A model generated the notes under the pieces. It was not told the DNA's origin and did no database searches. It saw only the letters and a list, made by a program, of their open reading frames with translations. The position numbers and the translations under genes are program-made. Shown piece after piece: positions 27,412-35,344 of a stretch of DNA of 64,000 nt. This DNA comes from Pirellulaceae bacterium. GTDB taxonomy: Bacteria; Planctomycetota; Planctomycetia; Pirellulales; Pirellulaceae. Location of the stretch: contig BPJV01000009.1 in the NCBI GenBank assembly GCA_026004795.1, forward strand, positions 62,001 to 126,000, written 5' to 3'. Numbering within the stretch: position 1 is the stretch's first letter; every line of letters begins with the position of its first letter.

Positions 27412-28128
27412 TCAGTTGCCACCCGGTTCGATCACCAGCAGGTTGGCGTCGTACGTCAGCACCCCAAGCAAGATTGAACACACGAGGCGGTCAATGCTCA
27501 CTTCATAATAATGACGATGTCCAGCCGGATTGGGCAGATAGGGGTCGGCCACCCGCACTTTTCGCTCCTGGGGATCGTAGCCGCATAACACGACGAAATG
27601 CCCCACTGGATAACCCCGCACATCGTCCGCGATGCAACCAGCCCCATACTCGCGGGCACTACGATAGAGGTAGGTAGAGCTCAACCCTGTCAAAATAGGA
27701 ATCCCGCGCTTCAGGTAGCGCCGCAATAGCCCCGAGGTCAAGTCGATCATGCGAATGCTGCCACCCAGTCGCAGGTACTCGCAGTAGGCATTGCATGCGG
27801 CTTGAAGTTTCGGGTCCTCCTTGACCTGAGCTTGTCTCTCCAAGCGTTCGATCAACCGTTCGCTCGCCGCCTCTCCATCGACAAACCACGTGGGATCGAA
27901 GACAGCCAAATTAAACGTGTAAATCCGTGCCCGATAACCCCGGCGTAAAGCATGCCGCCCCAAGTGAACGGCCAATGTCCCTCCCTCGGGCAGCATCGGA
28001 GTTTCACCGATCAATTGGGCCAAACTAATCGTATCGCCGAAATAGCGATAAACCGCATGCAGACACGTCGGCCCGCACGTCGTATTATCTGGTTGGCGGA
28101 GAATTTCGAGCTCCAGTTGCTGCGTCAT
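27412..28128 (-). CDS. C39-like cysteine peptidase family protein
   Basis: A 238-residue papain-fold protein of the peptidase C39-like type. The catalytic pattern is present: Cys18 in QPDNTTCGPTCLHAVYRYFG, His177 in YPVGHFVVLCGYD and Asp195 in VRVADPYLPN. Free-standing C39-like proteins cleave double-glycine leaders or act as transferases; there is no ABC exporter attached here. I took the ATG at 28128; the frame to 28188 adds a non-conserved stretch. It is the first clear gene of the leftward amidoligase set and lies 81 bases downstream of the nitroreductase. It may cleave or transfer the peptide product of the ligases. Confidence 0.85.
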   Translation of the reverse strand: MTQQLELEILRQPDNTTCGPTCLHAVYRYFGDTISLAQLIGETPMLPEGGTLAVHLGRHALRRGYRARIYTFNLAVFDPTWFVDGEAASERLIERLERQAQVKEDPKLQAACNAYCEYLRLGGSIRMIDLTSGLLRRYLKRGIPILTGLSSTYLYRSAREYGAGCIADDVRGYPVGHFVVLCGYDPQERKVRVADPYLPNPAGHRHYYEVSIDRLVCSILLGVLTYDANLLVIEPGGN

Positions 28129-28209
28129 GCCGACGATTGTACCGCAGCCGGATATCCCGCCAATCGGCCGATGCCTTATCCCGGCCAACGGTCGTGCACG
28201 AAATCCGCT

Positions 28210-28866
28210 TCACACCAATTCAATGAACCGAGACCAATGTGCAGGGGGAGTCCGGTGAGCCCGCAGTTTGGAACCAACTACTTCGCCTCCCGCAGTACGA
28301 CGAGGAAACAGAAAAATGGCTCCCAACAAGAGTTCTTGCCCCGGTATGCCTAGCCTCTCCAACTGCTCTGGCTGCCGCAGCACCCCTCCACTGGACCAGT
28401 AGTTGGGGATCCCTCGCGATGTCGCCGCCAACAGGAGATTCTGCACGGCAGCCGATGCGGCGGCAAGGTGCTCCATGTTCGCCAGTGTGGGCTGGAACAA
28501 ACTTCCGGCAGGCAAATCACCGGCTGGTGGATTGGGCAACCAGGTCGCCAACACCAGACCACTGGCTGCCCGTAACATCGACGGAATCTTACCTGCCTCC
28601 GGTAAGGATTCCACATGGCAAACCAACTTGCGGCAGGACTCGCCAGGCAGCACGTAAAACCGCCACGGCTCGATCCCATCCAATCCATCCGCGCGTCCCT
28701 CCCGGTGGACCGGATCGCAGGCCCGATGAAAAGGCGCCCAGCCGGCGGTCTCCAGCAGTTCCTCCAACTGCGACTCTACGCCAGGGTCCATCGGCAACGA
28801 CTCGTCGGCCAACACCTTGACCGTCCGACGCTCCCGAATCACCGCATCGATGGACTGCTGATCCAT
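28210..28866 (-). CDS. Nitroreductase-family protein
   Basis: A 218-residue FMN-dependent oxidoreductase fold. The start IDAVIRERRTVKVLADESLP is the usual FMN-phosphate region, and AAASAAVQNLLLAATSRGIPNYW with GVLRQPEQLERLGIPGQELLLGAIFL gives the typical second half. The family reduces nitro groups, quinones, flavins or enamides. The ATG at 28866 has GGGAG about nine bases upstream, better than the ATG at 28887. It lies 81 bases upstream of the C39-like peptidase on the same strand, so it may be the first gene of the amidoligase cluster; alternatively it is an unrelated detoxification gene. Confidence 0.85.
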   Translation of the reverse strand: MDQQSIDAVIRERRTVKVLADESLPMDPGVESQLEELLETAGWAPFHRACDPVHREGRADGLDGIEPWRFYVLPGESCRKLVCHVESLPEAGKIPSMLRAASGLVLATWLPNPPAGDLPAGSLFQPTLANMEHLAAASAAVQNLLLAATSRGIPNYWSSGGVLRQPEQLERLGIPGQELLLGAIFLFPRRTAGGEVVGSKLRAHRTPPAHWSRFIELV

Positions 28867-28902
28867 GCCGCCAATCTCTCCCGTCATCGTTGGACCGATT
28901 GC

Positions 28903-30006
28903 TTAATCCAAAGCAGGTACCACCTCGCCACCATCGCGGCTCCCTAGCGCCCACCACACGGCACGGTCGATCGATTCGGTCACAAAGTGCACGGAACCAT
29001 CGGCCAGACCTACCTGCACTCCACCTGTATGATAGCTTCGCGATGTCACCGATGCATAGGTGGGCAAAGTAATCGACTTGCCCTCGCGCGAAGAGTTGAA
29101 ATCCACGTCGTAGGTCTGCCCACCATTGGTGTAGAGGACTTTCGTATTCGGTGGGAACAGCGTGGTGAAGCCAGTCTGGTGAATACGCCCATCCACCCAC
29201 TCGGTATGACCGGAGTTGGTTTTGAAATCCCCTCCGTAGGCGACCACTTGCGCCGGATCGCTCGGAGGTGCCACCCCCAAATTACTGGGATTGCCGCCAT
29301 CGCGAAGATACGGATTGTATGCCTTGACCTCAGCGAACGCGATCGTGTTGCTGGTACCATCGGTGATGCTAGCCATGTTCAATCGGCTATTGGGATAAAA
29401 CACGCCATTGCCGCCTCGTCCGCTTTGGGGATCGAACACAAACCATTGCCCTACATTGGCCCCGTAATTCAACGGGTAATGGGCAAAATCGGGCAATCCT
29501 GGCTTAGGATCCGGCCGCAGCCGATCATTGGGTTCACTGGGACACAGATAGACCGGCACACGCGTGGATGCGACCGCTGGTTGCTGAGCATAGGTGAACC
29601 GCCAGTCGATCAAGTTGGAAAGATTGGCCTGTTCGATCTGCGGAAGCAACCTCGCTTGAACACTCCACCCATCCCCGGTGAAGCCGCGCGGAAAAAATCC
29701 AGATGGAGGGAATTTCCGGTACGTGTCGTGGTAGTTATGCAGCGCGAGCACGATCTGCTTCATGTTGTTCGAACAACTCATCCGTCGAGCCGCTTCACGT
29801 GCCGCCTGGACGGCAGGAAGCAACAATCCCACCAGTATTCCAATAATGGCGATCACCACCAATAACTCCACCAGCGTAAAGGCGGATCGACCGGCTTGGG
29901 AGCCGGCTCGGATCGCTGGCGTCCGCGCTCCTACGAACCTTGTGCCCGCCAACCGCTGGGCCAGCCCTACCAATCTCCCGGATAACCAGTCACTGTGACG
30001 TTTCAT
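28903..30006 (-). CDS. DUF1559 pilin-like secreted protein (second copy)
   Basis: A 367-residue DUF1559 protein. The prepilin-type segment [18 protein letters not shown] sits unusually far in, at about residues 43-60, behind a basic lead of some 40 residues. [20 protein letters not shown] follows, and the end has the family motif [16 protein letters not shown]. It lies 36 bases upstream of the nitroreductase on the same strand. Surface or pilus-like location is inferred from the prepilin signal; the function is unknown. Similar in plan to the DUF1559 protein at 5.1-6.1 kb, with the conserved start and end and a divergent middle. Confidence 0.92.
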   Translation of the reverse strand: MKRHSDWLSGRLVGLAQRLAGTRFVGARTPAIRAGSQAGRSAFTLVELLVVIAIIGILVGLLLPAVQAAREAARRMSCSNNMKQIVLALHNYHDTYRKFPPSGFFPRGFTGDGWSVQARLLPQIEQANLSNLIDWRFTYAQQPAVASTRVPVYLCPSEPNDRLRPDPKPGLPDFAHYPLNYGANVGQWFVFDPQSGRGGNGVFYPNSRLNMASITDGTSNTIAFAEVKAYNPYLRDGGNPSNLGVAPPSDPAQVVAYGGDFKTNSGHTEWVDGRIHQTGFTTLFPPNTKVLYTNGGQTYDVDFNSSREGKSITLPTYASVTSRSYHTGGVQVGLADGSVHFVTESIDRAVWWALGSRDGGEVVPALD

Positions 30007-30331
30007 CAACACAAACTCCTAGCGTGCAAGTGCGACCACCAGCGCGATCAAGAAACAGTACGGCAATTCTTTAGGCTCAGCCCCCCACCTGGCTGGCTTC
30101 GGTTCGCACGATCGACACTGCACGCTTGGCGAACCACTGCGGGCTTGGCGCTGTTGAAACTGAGTCTCAATTACGGTAGATTACTCTCGTTGATCAGGCA
30201 GTGCAAGCCGTGATGGCCCGGCGACGCCCCAGCCCCGTCGCATCTAGCCCCGGCTCGACGTTTTCCTTCACTTCCTTTTTGGGAACCGCGTACGGTGAAC
30301 ACCGAAAAGTCACGTCCCCCAAGACAGCCGC
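30007..30331. other. Divergent intergenic region with Fur-like operator
   Basis: These 325 bases separate the leftward DUF1559 gene from the rightward hemP-like gene. They contain the palindrome at 30154-30170. Nothing else is recognisable; the frame used by hemP is closed by stops at 30245 and 30296. Confidence 0.5.
30154..30170. promoter_or_regulatory. Fur-box-like palindrome upstream of hemP
   Basis: TTGAAACTGAGTCTCAA is a 17-base inverted repeat, 8-1-8, with seven of eight positions matching. This has the 7-1-7 shape of Fur operators (TGAnAATnATTnTCA-like). It lies upstream of a gene whose product carries the hemin-uptake HemP signature, as expected for an iron-repressed gene. The two central AT-rich triplets of the E. 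coli consensus are not kept, so recognition by Fur is inferred. Confidence 0.55.
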
Positions 30332-30688
30332 ATGCGGCAGCACCAAGTCCACCAACCGCCAATCGTTCGCCCGACGATTCCCCAGAGCATCTCGCGGCAC
30401 ACGCTGCCGACGGCGCGCCAAGCCCTGGAGAGACGGAGCCATTTGCGCCGAGAGGCTGACCACAGAAAGGATAGCCAGACGGCTGTCCCCGGCTCAGGTG
30501 AGGAGGACAGGGACAGTTCGGCTGCGGAAGACAACCAACCATCGACGCAAGACAACTCCCTGCGCCTGCCGAAAATCATCCGCTTCGAAACCCTCGCTCG
30601 TTGCGGCGATGAGGTCTGGATCGAAAACAACGGCCAGATTTATCGGTTGCGCCGCACTCGGCAAGGAAAACTCATTCTCACCAAGTGA
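30332..30688 (+). CDS. hemP: HemP-like hemin uptake protein
   Basis: The last 40 residues (IIRFETLARCGDEVWIENNG, then QIYRLRRTRQGKLILTK) match the small HemP family found with haem and siderophore uptake genes; the closing RxTRxGKLILTK is diagnostic. HemP proteins are usually about 50-80 residues, whereas this frame from the first ATG gives 118. The first 37 residues look like random Arg/His/Pro-rich sequence. A TTG at 30443 with GGAG four bases upstream would give 81 residues and may be the true start. The upstream Fur-like palindrome supports iron control. No TonB receptor is in the window, so its partners lie elsewhere. Confidence 0.75.
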   Translation: MRQHQVHQPPIVRPTIPQSISRHTLPTARQALERRSHLRREADHRKDSQTAVPGSGEEDRDSSAAEDNQPSTQDNSLRLPKIIRFETLARCGDEVWIENNGQIYRLRRTRQGKLILTK

Positions 30689-31101
30689 CCCTCGTGAGCA
30701 GGGATTGCCCCCGCATCACGCGAATGACTGCACGCTGGCCGCCTCGGAAAAAGAGAAAAGGTGCCATGCTGACTCGAGAAAGGCGAACAGAACAAAGCCA
30801 ACAATGCCCGGCGTCAGTCATCCATTGTTTGCGCGACTGATGCCGAAATCGCAAGGTACGCGATCGACCGCGCTGAAACTGCGTAGCAATCCGTGGTTCT
30901 TACTGAGCCACTCCAGCAACAGCCTGGCCACGGGTTGCCCCCGGCGGCGGATGCTTGTTCCGTGAGGCTCGTCGAGCCCATACGAACCGAGTCGAGCACC
31001 TTGAGCATTGGCATCGTGAATATTTCCACCTTGCCGAGGGCCACTGCTGAGCTTCGCTGCGGGATCCTGCGGGCAATGACGTTCGTGGATGGGGACGGCG
31101 A
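30689..31101. other. Intergenic stretch between hemP and lysA
   Basis: These 413 bases lie between the convergent hemP and lysA genes. The open frames here (for example 30893-31105) have no ribosome sites or recognisable domains. I see no clear terminator or repeat. Confidence 0.45.
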
Positions 31102-32367
31102 TTAGTCAGGAATCATCTCGAGGCCCAACAGGTCGGCGGCCGTTTCGCGGCGGCGGATCAGTTTTGGCTCTCCCTGCTCGATCAACACTTCAGCCGCGCG
31201 GTACTTGCTATTGTAATTGCTTGCCATGGCAAAGCCGTACGCTCCTGCCACCCCGATCACCAGCAGGTCCCCCACAGTGGCCACCGGCAGCCGTCGTGGT
31301 TGCACGTAGCCTCCTTCGCTCTGCGTAAAAATGTCGCCCGATTCGCACAGCGGACCACCGACGATCACCTCCTGTTCTCCCCCCGGAGGTGGTTGGCGGT
31401 AGGCGACGGCGATCGGGTGATAGGCCCCGTAGAGGATGGGGCGGGCGAGGTCGTTGAATCCGGAATCGACAAGGTAGAAAACGTTATCTCCCATGCGCTT
31501 GACCGCACGGATTTCGGTGATCAACACGCCCGATTCGGCCACCAAGAAGCGGCCGGGTTCGATTTCCAATCGCACCGCTCGACCCAAATCAGCCTCGATA
31601 TCCTTTCGCGTTTGATCCCACATGGCAAAGAATTCTTGGAGGTCGACATACGCCTCCCCTTCACGGTACGGGACTGGCAATCCACCGCCAGTTGATATGG
31701 CCCGTAAGGACGCACCAAACTGTTGGCACACCTGCCGCATCGCCCCACATACCTTCCGCAGGTGCTCCATATCCGTACCGCTACCGATATGCATGTGCAC
31801 ACCGGTAATCTGCAAGCCGTACCGCCGGGCACGGGCCAGGCAATCCCCGATTTGTTCGTGCCACACACCATGCTTGGATTGGGGCCCTCCGGTATTGGTT
31901 TTCTGGCTATGGCCATGCCCGAACCCGGGATTCACGCGAATCCAGATGTCGCGCTGTGGAGCCAGTTCGCCAAGCTGGTCAATCATGTCGGGTGACCCCA
32001 CATTCACCGGGATCTGGTGGCGGATAACCAACTGCAACGCTTCCCGATCGAACACGTCTGCCGTATAGACCACACCGGCCGGCTCGGCCGACGGATCGTA
32101 ACCGACGCGCAAAGCACGCTCGATCTCCCCGGCGCTAACGGCATCGACCACGACTCCCCACCGCTTCATGCGGTCGAGAATTGCGATGTTCGAACACGCT
32201 TTTTGGGCATAACGGATCGCGTCGAAATCTCGCAGTAATTCGACCCGCTGCTTCATGATGGCGGCATCATACACGTAGCACGGTGTGCCAAAGCGGTCTG
32301 CCAGATCGTTGATGGAACAGCCGGCGAAGTGTTGACGCACCAAGGGAAACGTGGGGGTAGTGAGCAT
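31102..32367 (-). CDS. lysA: Diaminopimelate decarboxylase
   Basis: A 421-residue PLP-dependent enzyme of the alanine-racemase-fold decarboxylases that makes lysine from meso-diaminopimelate. The PLP lysine is K56 in RYAQKACSN, followed by HMHIGSGTD, STGGGLPVPY, EPGRFLVAESG and the substrate-binding GPLCESGDIF. The ATG at 32367 is preferred; a GTG three codons earlier is possible. Unlike many lysA genes it has no dapF beside it. It is 60 bases downstream of the rhomboid gene on the same strand, so it may be co-transcribed. CESGD favours diaminopimelate over ornithine or carboxynorspermidine as substrate. Confidence 0.92.
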   Translation of the reverse strand: MLTTPTFPLVRQHFAGCSINDLADRFGTPCYVYDAAIMKQRVELLRDFDAIRYAQKACSNIAILDRMKRWGVVVDAVSAGEIERALRVGYDPSAEPAGVVYTADVFDREALQLVIRHQIPVNVGSPDMIDQLGELAPQRDIWIRVNPGFGHGHSQKTNTGGPQSKHGVWHEQIGDCLARARRYGLQITGVHMHIGSGTDMEHLRKVCGAMRQVCQQFGASLRAISTGGGLPVPYREGEAYVDLQEFFAMWDQTRKDIEADLGRAVRLEIEPGRFLVAESGVLITEIRAVKRMGDNVFYLVDSGFNDLARPILYGAYHPIAVAYRQPPPGGEQEVIVGGPLCESGDIFTQSEGGYVQPRRLPVATVGDLLVIGVAGAYGFAMASNYNSKYRAAEVLIEQGEPKLIRRRETAADLLGLEMIPD

Positions 32368-32426
32368 GGCATCCACAAGGGGGTAATTAGAGACAACAGC
32401 CTGACAGAACGCTACCGGTAGCGGAC

Positions 32427-33320
32427 TCAGCGATTTCGCTCTCGAACTTTGCGGCTATAAGTTTCCATAAACTTGCGTTCTTGACGAGTGAGGCTCGACT
32501 CCCCCTGCTCATAGATTTTTCGGAGAATCCTGTCGGCCTCCTCGTCGTCGGCAGTACGAGTGCCACTCGAACGTTTCGGTCTGACGGAAGCCGAGGAGCC
32601 CGAAAAATCGCCGTCACCACGCCGAACATGCAATCCTCGGCTCCAGGCGCGCAGTCGCGTGCCCCATGAATGCCACAGGTTCCCCACCGAAGCGAAATTC
32701 CATCGACCAAAGTAATAGCCGGCTGCCAACGCTGCTCCCACGAGGTGGATGTCAAAGGCAATTCCACCGCGCGAAGTTGCCGGTGTCATTACGTTGAACA
32801 CAATGATGAAGACGCCGACGACCCATGCCTTAACCGGCAGCACTCCCCAAATTAACAGCGTGGCCTGCGGGTAAAAAAAGACGAAGAGCATGGAAATGGC
32901 CGTCACCGCACCCGAAGCGCCGAGCACGTTGACGTCCTGGCCAAGATGCAGGACACACCACACGAGGCCACAGACGACAATGGTGACCAAATAAAAGCGG
33001 AGAAACTCCCATCTGCCCAATCGGATTTCTACAGCGCGGCCGAGAAAGAAAAGCGACAGCATGTTGAACAAAATATGCTGCAAGGAACTATGGGCAAATC
33101 CATAAGTAATCAATCGCCACCAATTCCACGGTTCCCATAGCACCGACGGTGAAAGCATCAGAAATCGAGTCAACGCATCGGACGAACCGCTAAATAAAAA
33201 ATTTGCCACGAATACGGTGGCATTCGCCGCTATCAACAGCGTTACTATCGAATGGCCGCTAAAACGCGCTAACGGATCCCCCCTTGAGTCGCCGTAATAT
33301 TCCCGGTCGTAGATGCCCAT
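32427..33320 (-). CDS. Rhomboid-family intramembrane serine protease
   Basis: A 297-residue membrane protease that cuts transmembrane segments. The catalytic dyad is S136 in the GASG motif (VLGASGAVTAIS) and H192 in FDIHLVGAALAAGYYFG. About six helices span residues 25-205, with the WRLITYGFAHSSLQHILFNM segment typical of the L1 loop and helix 2. The last 90 residues are soluble and charged (EEADRILRKIYEQG, then LTRQERKFMETYSRK), a tail seen in many rhomboids of this group. It lies upstream of lysA and 71 bases downstream of the 650-residue ABC-associated protein. Substrates are unknown. Confidence 0.92.
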   Translation of the reverse strand: MGIYDREYYGDSRGDPLARFSGHSIVTLLIAANATVFVANFLFSGSSDALTRFLMLSPSVLWEPWNWWRLITYGFAHSSLQHILFNMLSLFFLGRAVEIRLGRWEFLRFYLVTIVVCGLVWCVLHLGQDVNVLGASGAVTAISMLFVFFYPQATLLIWGVLPVKAWVVGVFIIVFNVMTPATSRGGIAFDIHLVGAALAAGYYFGRWNFASVGNLWHSWGTRLRAWSRGLHVRRGDGDFSGSSASVRPKRSSGTRTADDEEADRILRKIYEQGESSLTRQERKFMETYSRKVRERNR

Positions 33321-33391
33321 CAGACTCTGGTGATGCTCCTTGCCTTCGTAACGCCTACCTGGTCCCCACTCAACCTGTACGACAATGCTCT

Positions 33392-35344
33392 TTAAGCTTC
33401 TGGGGCAGGAGGTTCACCTTCCTCTGGAGGTGCGACACGTAGCGTCGGCGGCTGCTGTTCCCCAGCCGATTTCTCGGTCAGGTTTTCTCCGGCGCTATCA
33501 CTTCCAGCCGCAGCGTCACCGGATGCCCTGGAGGAGGTTTGCGACGGAGCCGGCGGTTGTTCGTCAGCGCCCACAGGCTGCTCCGTTCCTCCCTTCTCCG
33601 TAGGCAATGAGGCACGCACCTGGTCGACAGCGCTCTCGAGCATCTCCTCCATCGCCTCGGTAGTCACCACGTCCTCGGCCCCTCCTCCTGCAGACTTGTT
33701 GATCGCTTCGCTCTTGCGCAACATTTCCTCCAAGAAATTACGGCCGGGATACCGCTTCGGCCACTGAGCAATAATGCTCATCAAAGCCGGGTCGGCCAAA
33801 TGTTCTTCGTAAATACGCCGGAACTCCATGAATCCCTTCAACGCAAAGTCCGCGGGCAATTCAGGCTGATCCAACAACCTTCGGTAACGCTCTATCGATT
33901 CGAGGACGGCATCGGCCGCATCGTCGATCATCATGGCCGGGTGTTTATTGAACAGTTCATCCCAAGATTGCCAAGCGCGTTCGTATTTCTCCAGCGCCGC
34001 ATCCAGTTCTCCCTTTTCGAGCAATTGATCGGCCTCGTACATATTCGTGCGCGCAGCCAGTGCGGCATCCTCTTGTTCGGCCAGGCAGCGCTGCTCCCAA
34101 TAGGCATAGTTGATCTGGTTGCGGTAGATTTCGATGTGCTGGATTTTTTCCCGCATGGTTTGCAAAGCCTTGGCCATTCGCAGGCCCTCTACTTGCTTCT
34201 CGCTAGGCAGGCGTTTGGCGACCTGCACCGGATCGATCTCCAGCTTCGCAGCGGCCTCTTCTGCCAACAAGATTTCATCGAAGGTGCGGTCCACGTAGTC
34301 CTTGGAATAGGCCTCCAACTGTTCCGGCGTTAAACTCGCCTTGGCTTCCGCAAGCATCTCTTCGTACGTTGCACCACAGAAGCTCGCGAACTCTTCCCGC
34401 GCGGCCTGATACTCTCGGTTGGCAAGTTCTAGTTCGGTCAGATAAATCAAGTCACCGAACGTGGTGCGAATCGGTCGCTCGCCAAATTTTCGCCATTCTC
34501 TCCCAGCCATTCGCCATGCGTACCTGGCCGGCTCACCCAAATACCCGTCCCCCTGGATGGCTTCTGCATACTTCATCAGCCACTGAGGGCCCATGCGGTA
34601 GAACATCATCGTGCTGCGGGCAGGCCGAGCTCCGCGAGCTACCATGTCATAAGCGTACTCGTACCACAAGCGCCCGCTGAGCCAATTGTCCGGTTTGCGG
34701 TCGGGCCCCAACCCCTCTTGTTGCGTGAGATCGACTCCTGTTTTGGCCAACACTTCCTCGTGAAAGTCTTTGTCATTCCGGTACAATTCTCGGTACTGGA
34801 TGCGTTCGTCGGCCACTCCCATTTTGTTGCCAAAAAACCATCCAAGTTCGTACGGCAATTCCGTCCGATGCTTGTTGTACTTCATCCCTTTGATCAAATA
34901 GTTGATCCCTTTCTTGACCCAATCGTAACGATGGCGGTAGTTGTCGAACTCAACAGAAACGTTGTAGGAAAGATTGTGGGATTGAAACTCCCACACCTTG
35001 ATGAAGTGAGGTTGCAGTACGGCGATTTGATTCAATGTTGCGGCCAGGCGATCCCAATACATCTCTTTCTTGTAGTACTCCGCCTTTTGCCACAAGATGG
35101 TGGCCGCTACGCCTCGCAAGCCAAGTGTTGCTAACCGCATCGACTCGCTCGCCGGATCGATTTCTCCCAGATCACCTTGCCCCAGGTTGTACTTCGTGCG
35201 GATTTTGGCCAACGTCCCCCCTTCGACTTTCACCGAACCGTCAGGATGACGCACCGATGGATTGCCTAAGAAATACAGCGGCACCAGCAGCGCCACCATG
35301 GCGGAGATGTACGCCAGACGACGACGAAGGACAATCACGTTCAT
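33392..35344 (-). CDS. Conserved large protein coupled to the ABC permease, unknown function
   Basis: A 650-residue protein with a signal anchor at about 8-27 (LAYISAMVALLVPLYFLGN). The region 70-250 is rich in Trp/Tyr with helical pairs (ATILWQKAEYYKKEMYWDRL, then IAVLQPHFIKVWEFQSHNL) and may be a TPR-like solenoid; residues about 330-560 are long charged helices, and the last 75 are acidic, Pro-rich and disordered. Its ATG overlaps the permease stop (ATGA), so production is coupled to the exporter. I recognise it only as a conserved planctomycete-type protein without a named domain. It probably works at the membrane with the ABC permease. Confidence 0.85.
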   Translation of the reverse strand: MNVIVLRRRLAYISAMVALLVPLYFLGNPSVRHPDGSVKVEGGTLAKIRTKYNLGQGDLGEIDPASESMRLATLGLRGVAATILWQKAEYYKKEMYWDRLAATLNQIAVLQPHFIKVWEFQSHNLSYNVSVEFDNYRHRYDWVKKGINYLIKGMKYNKHRTELPYELGWFFGNKMGVADERIQYRELYRNDKDFHEEVLAKTGVDLTQQEGLGPDRKPDNWLSGRLWYEYAYDMVARGARPARSTMMFYRMGPQWLMKYAEAIQGDGYLGEPARYAWRMAGREWRKFGERPIRTTFGDLIYLTELELANREYQAAREEFASFCGATYEEMLAEAKASLTPEQLEAYSKDYVDRTFDEILLAEEAAAKLEIDPVQVAKRLPSEKQVEGLRMAKALQTMREKIQHIEIYRNQINYAYWEQRCLAEQEDAALAARTNMYEADQLLEKGELDAALEKYERAWQSWDELFNKHPAMMIDDAADAVLESIERYRRLLDQPELPADFALKGFMEFRRIYEEHLADPALMSIIAQWPKRYPGRNFLEEMLRKSEAINKSAGGGAEDVVTTEAMEEMLESAVDQVRASLPTEKGGTEQPVGADEQPPAPSQTSSRASGDAAAGSDSAGENLTEKSAGEQQPPTLRVAPPEEGEPPAPEA

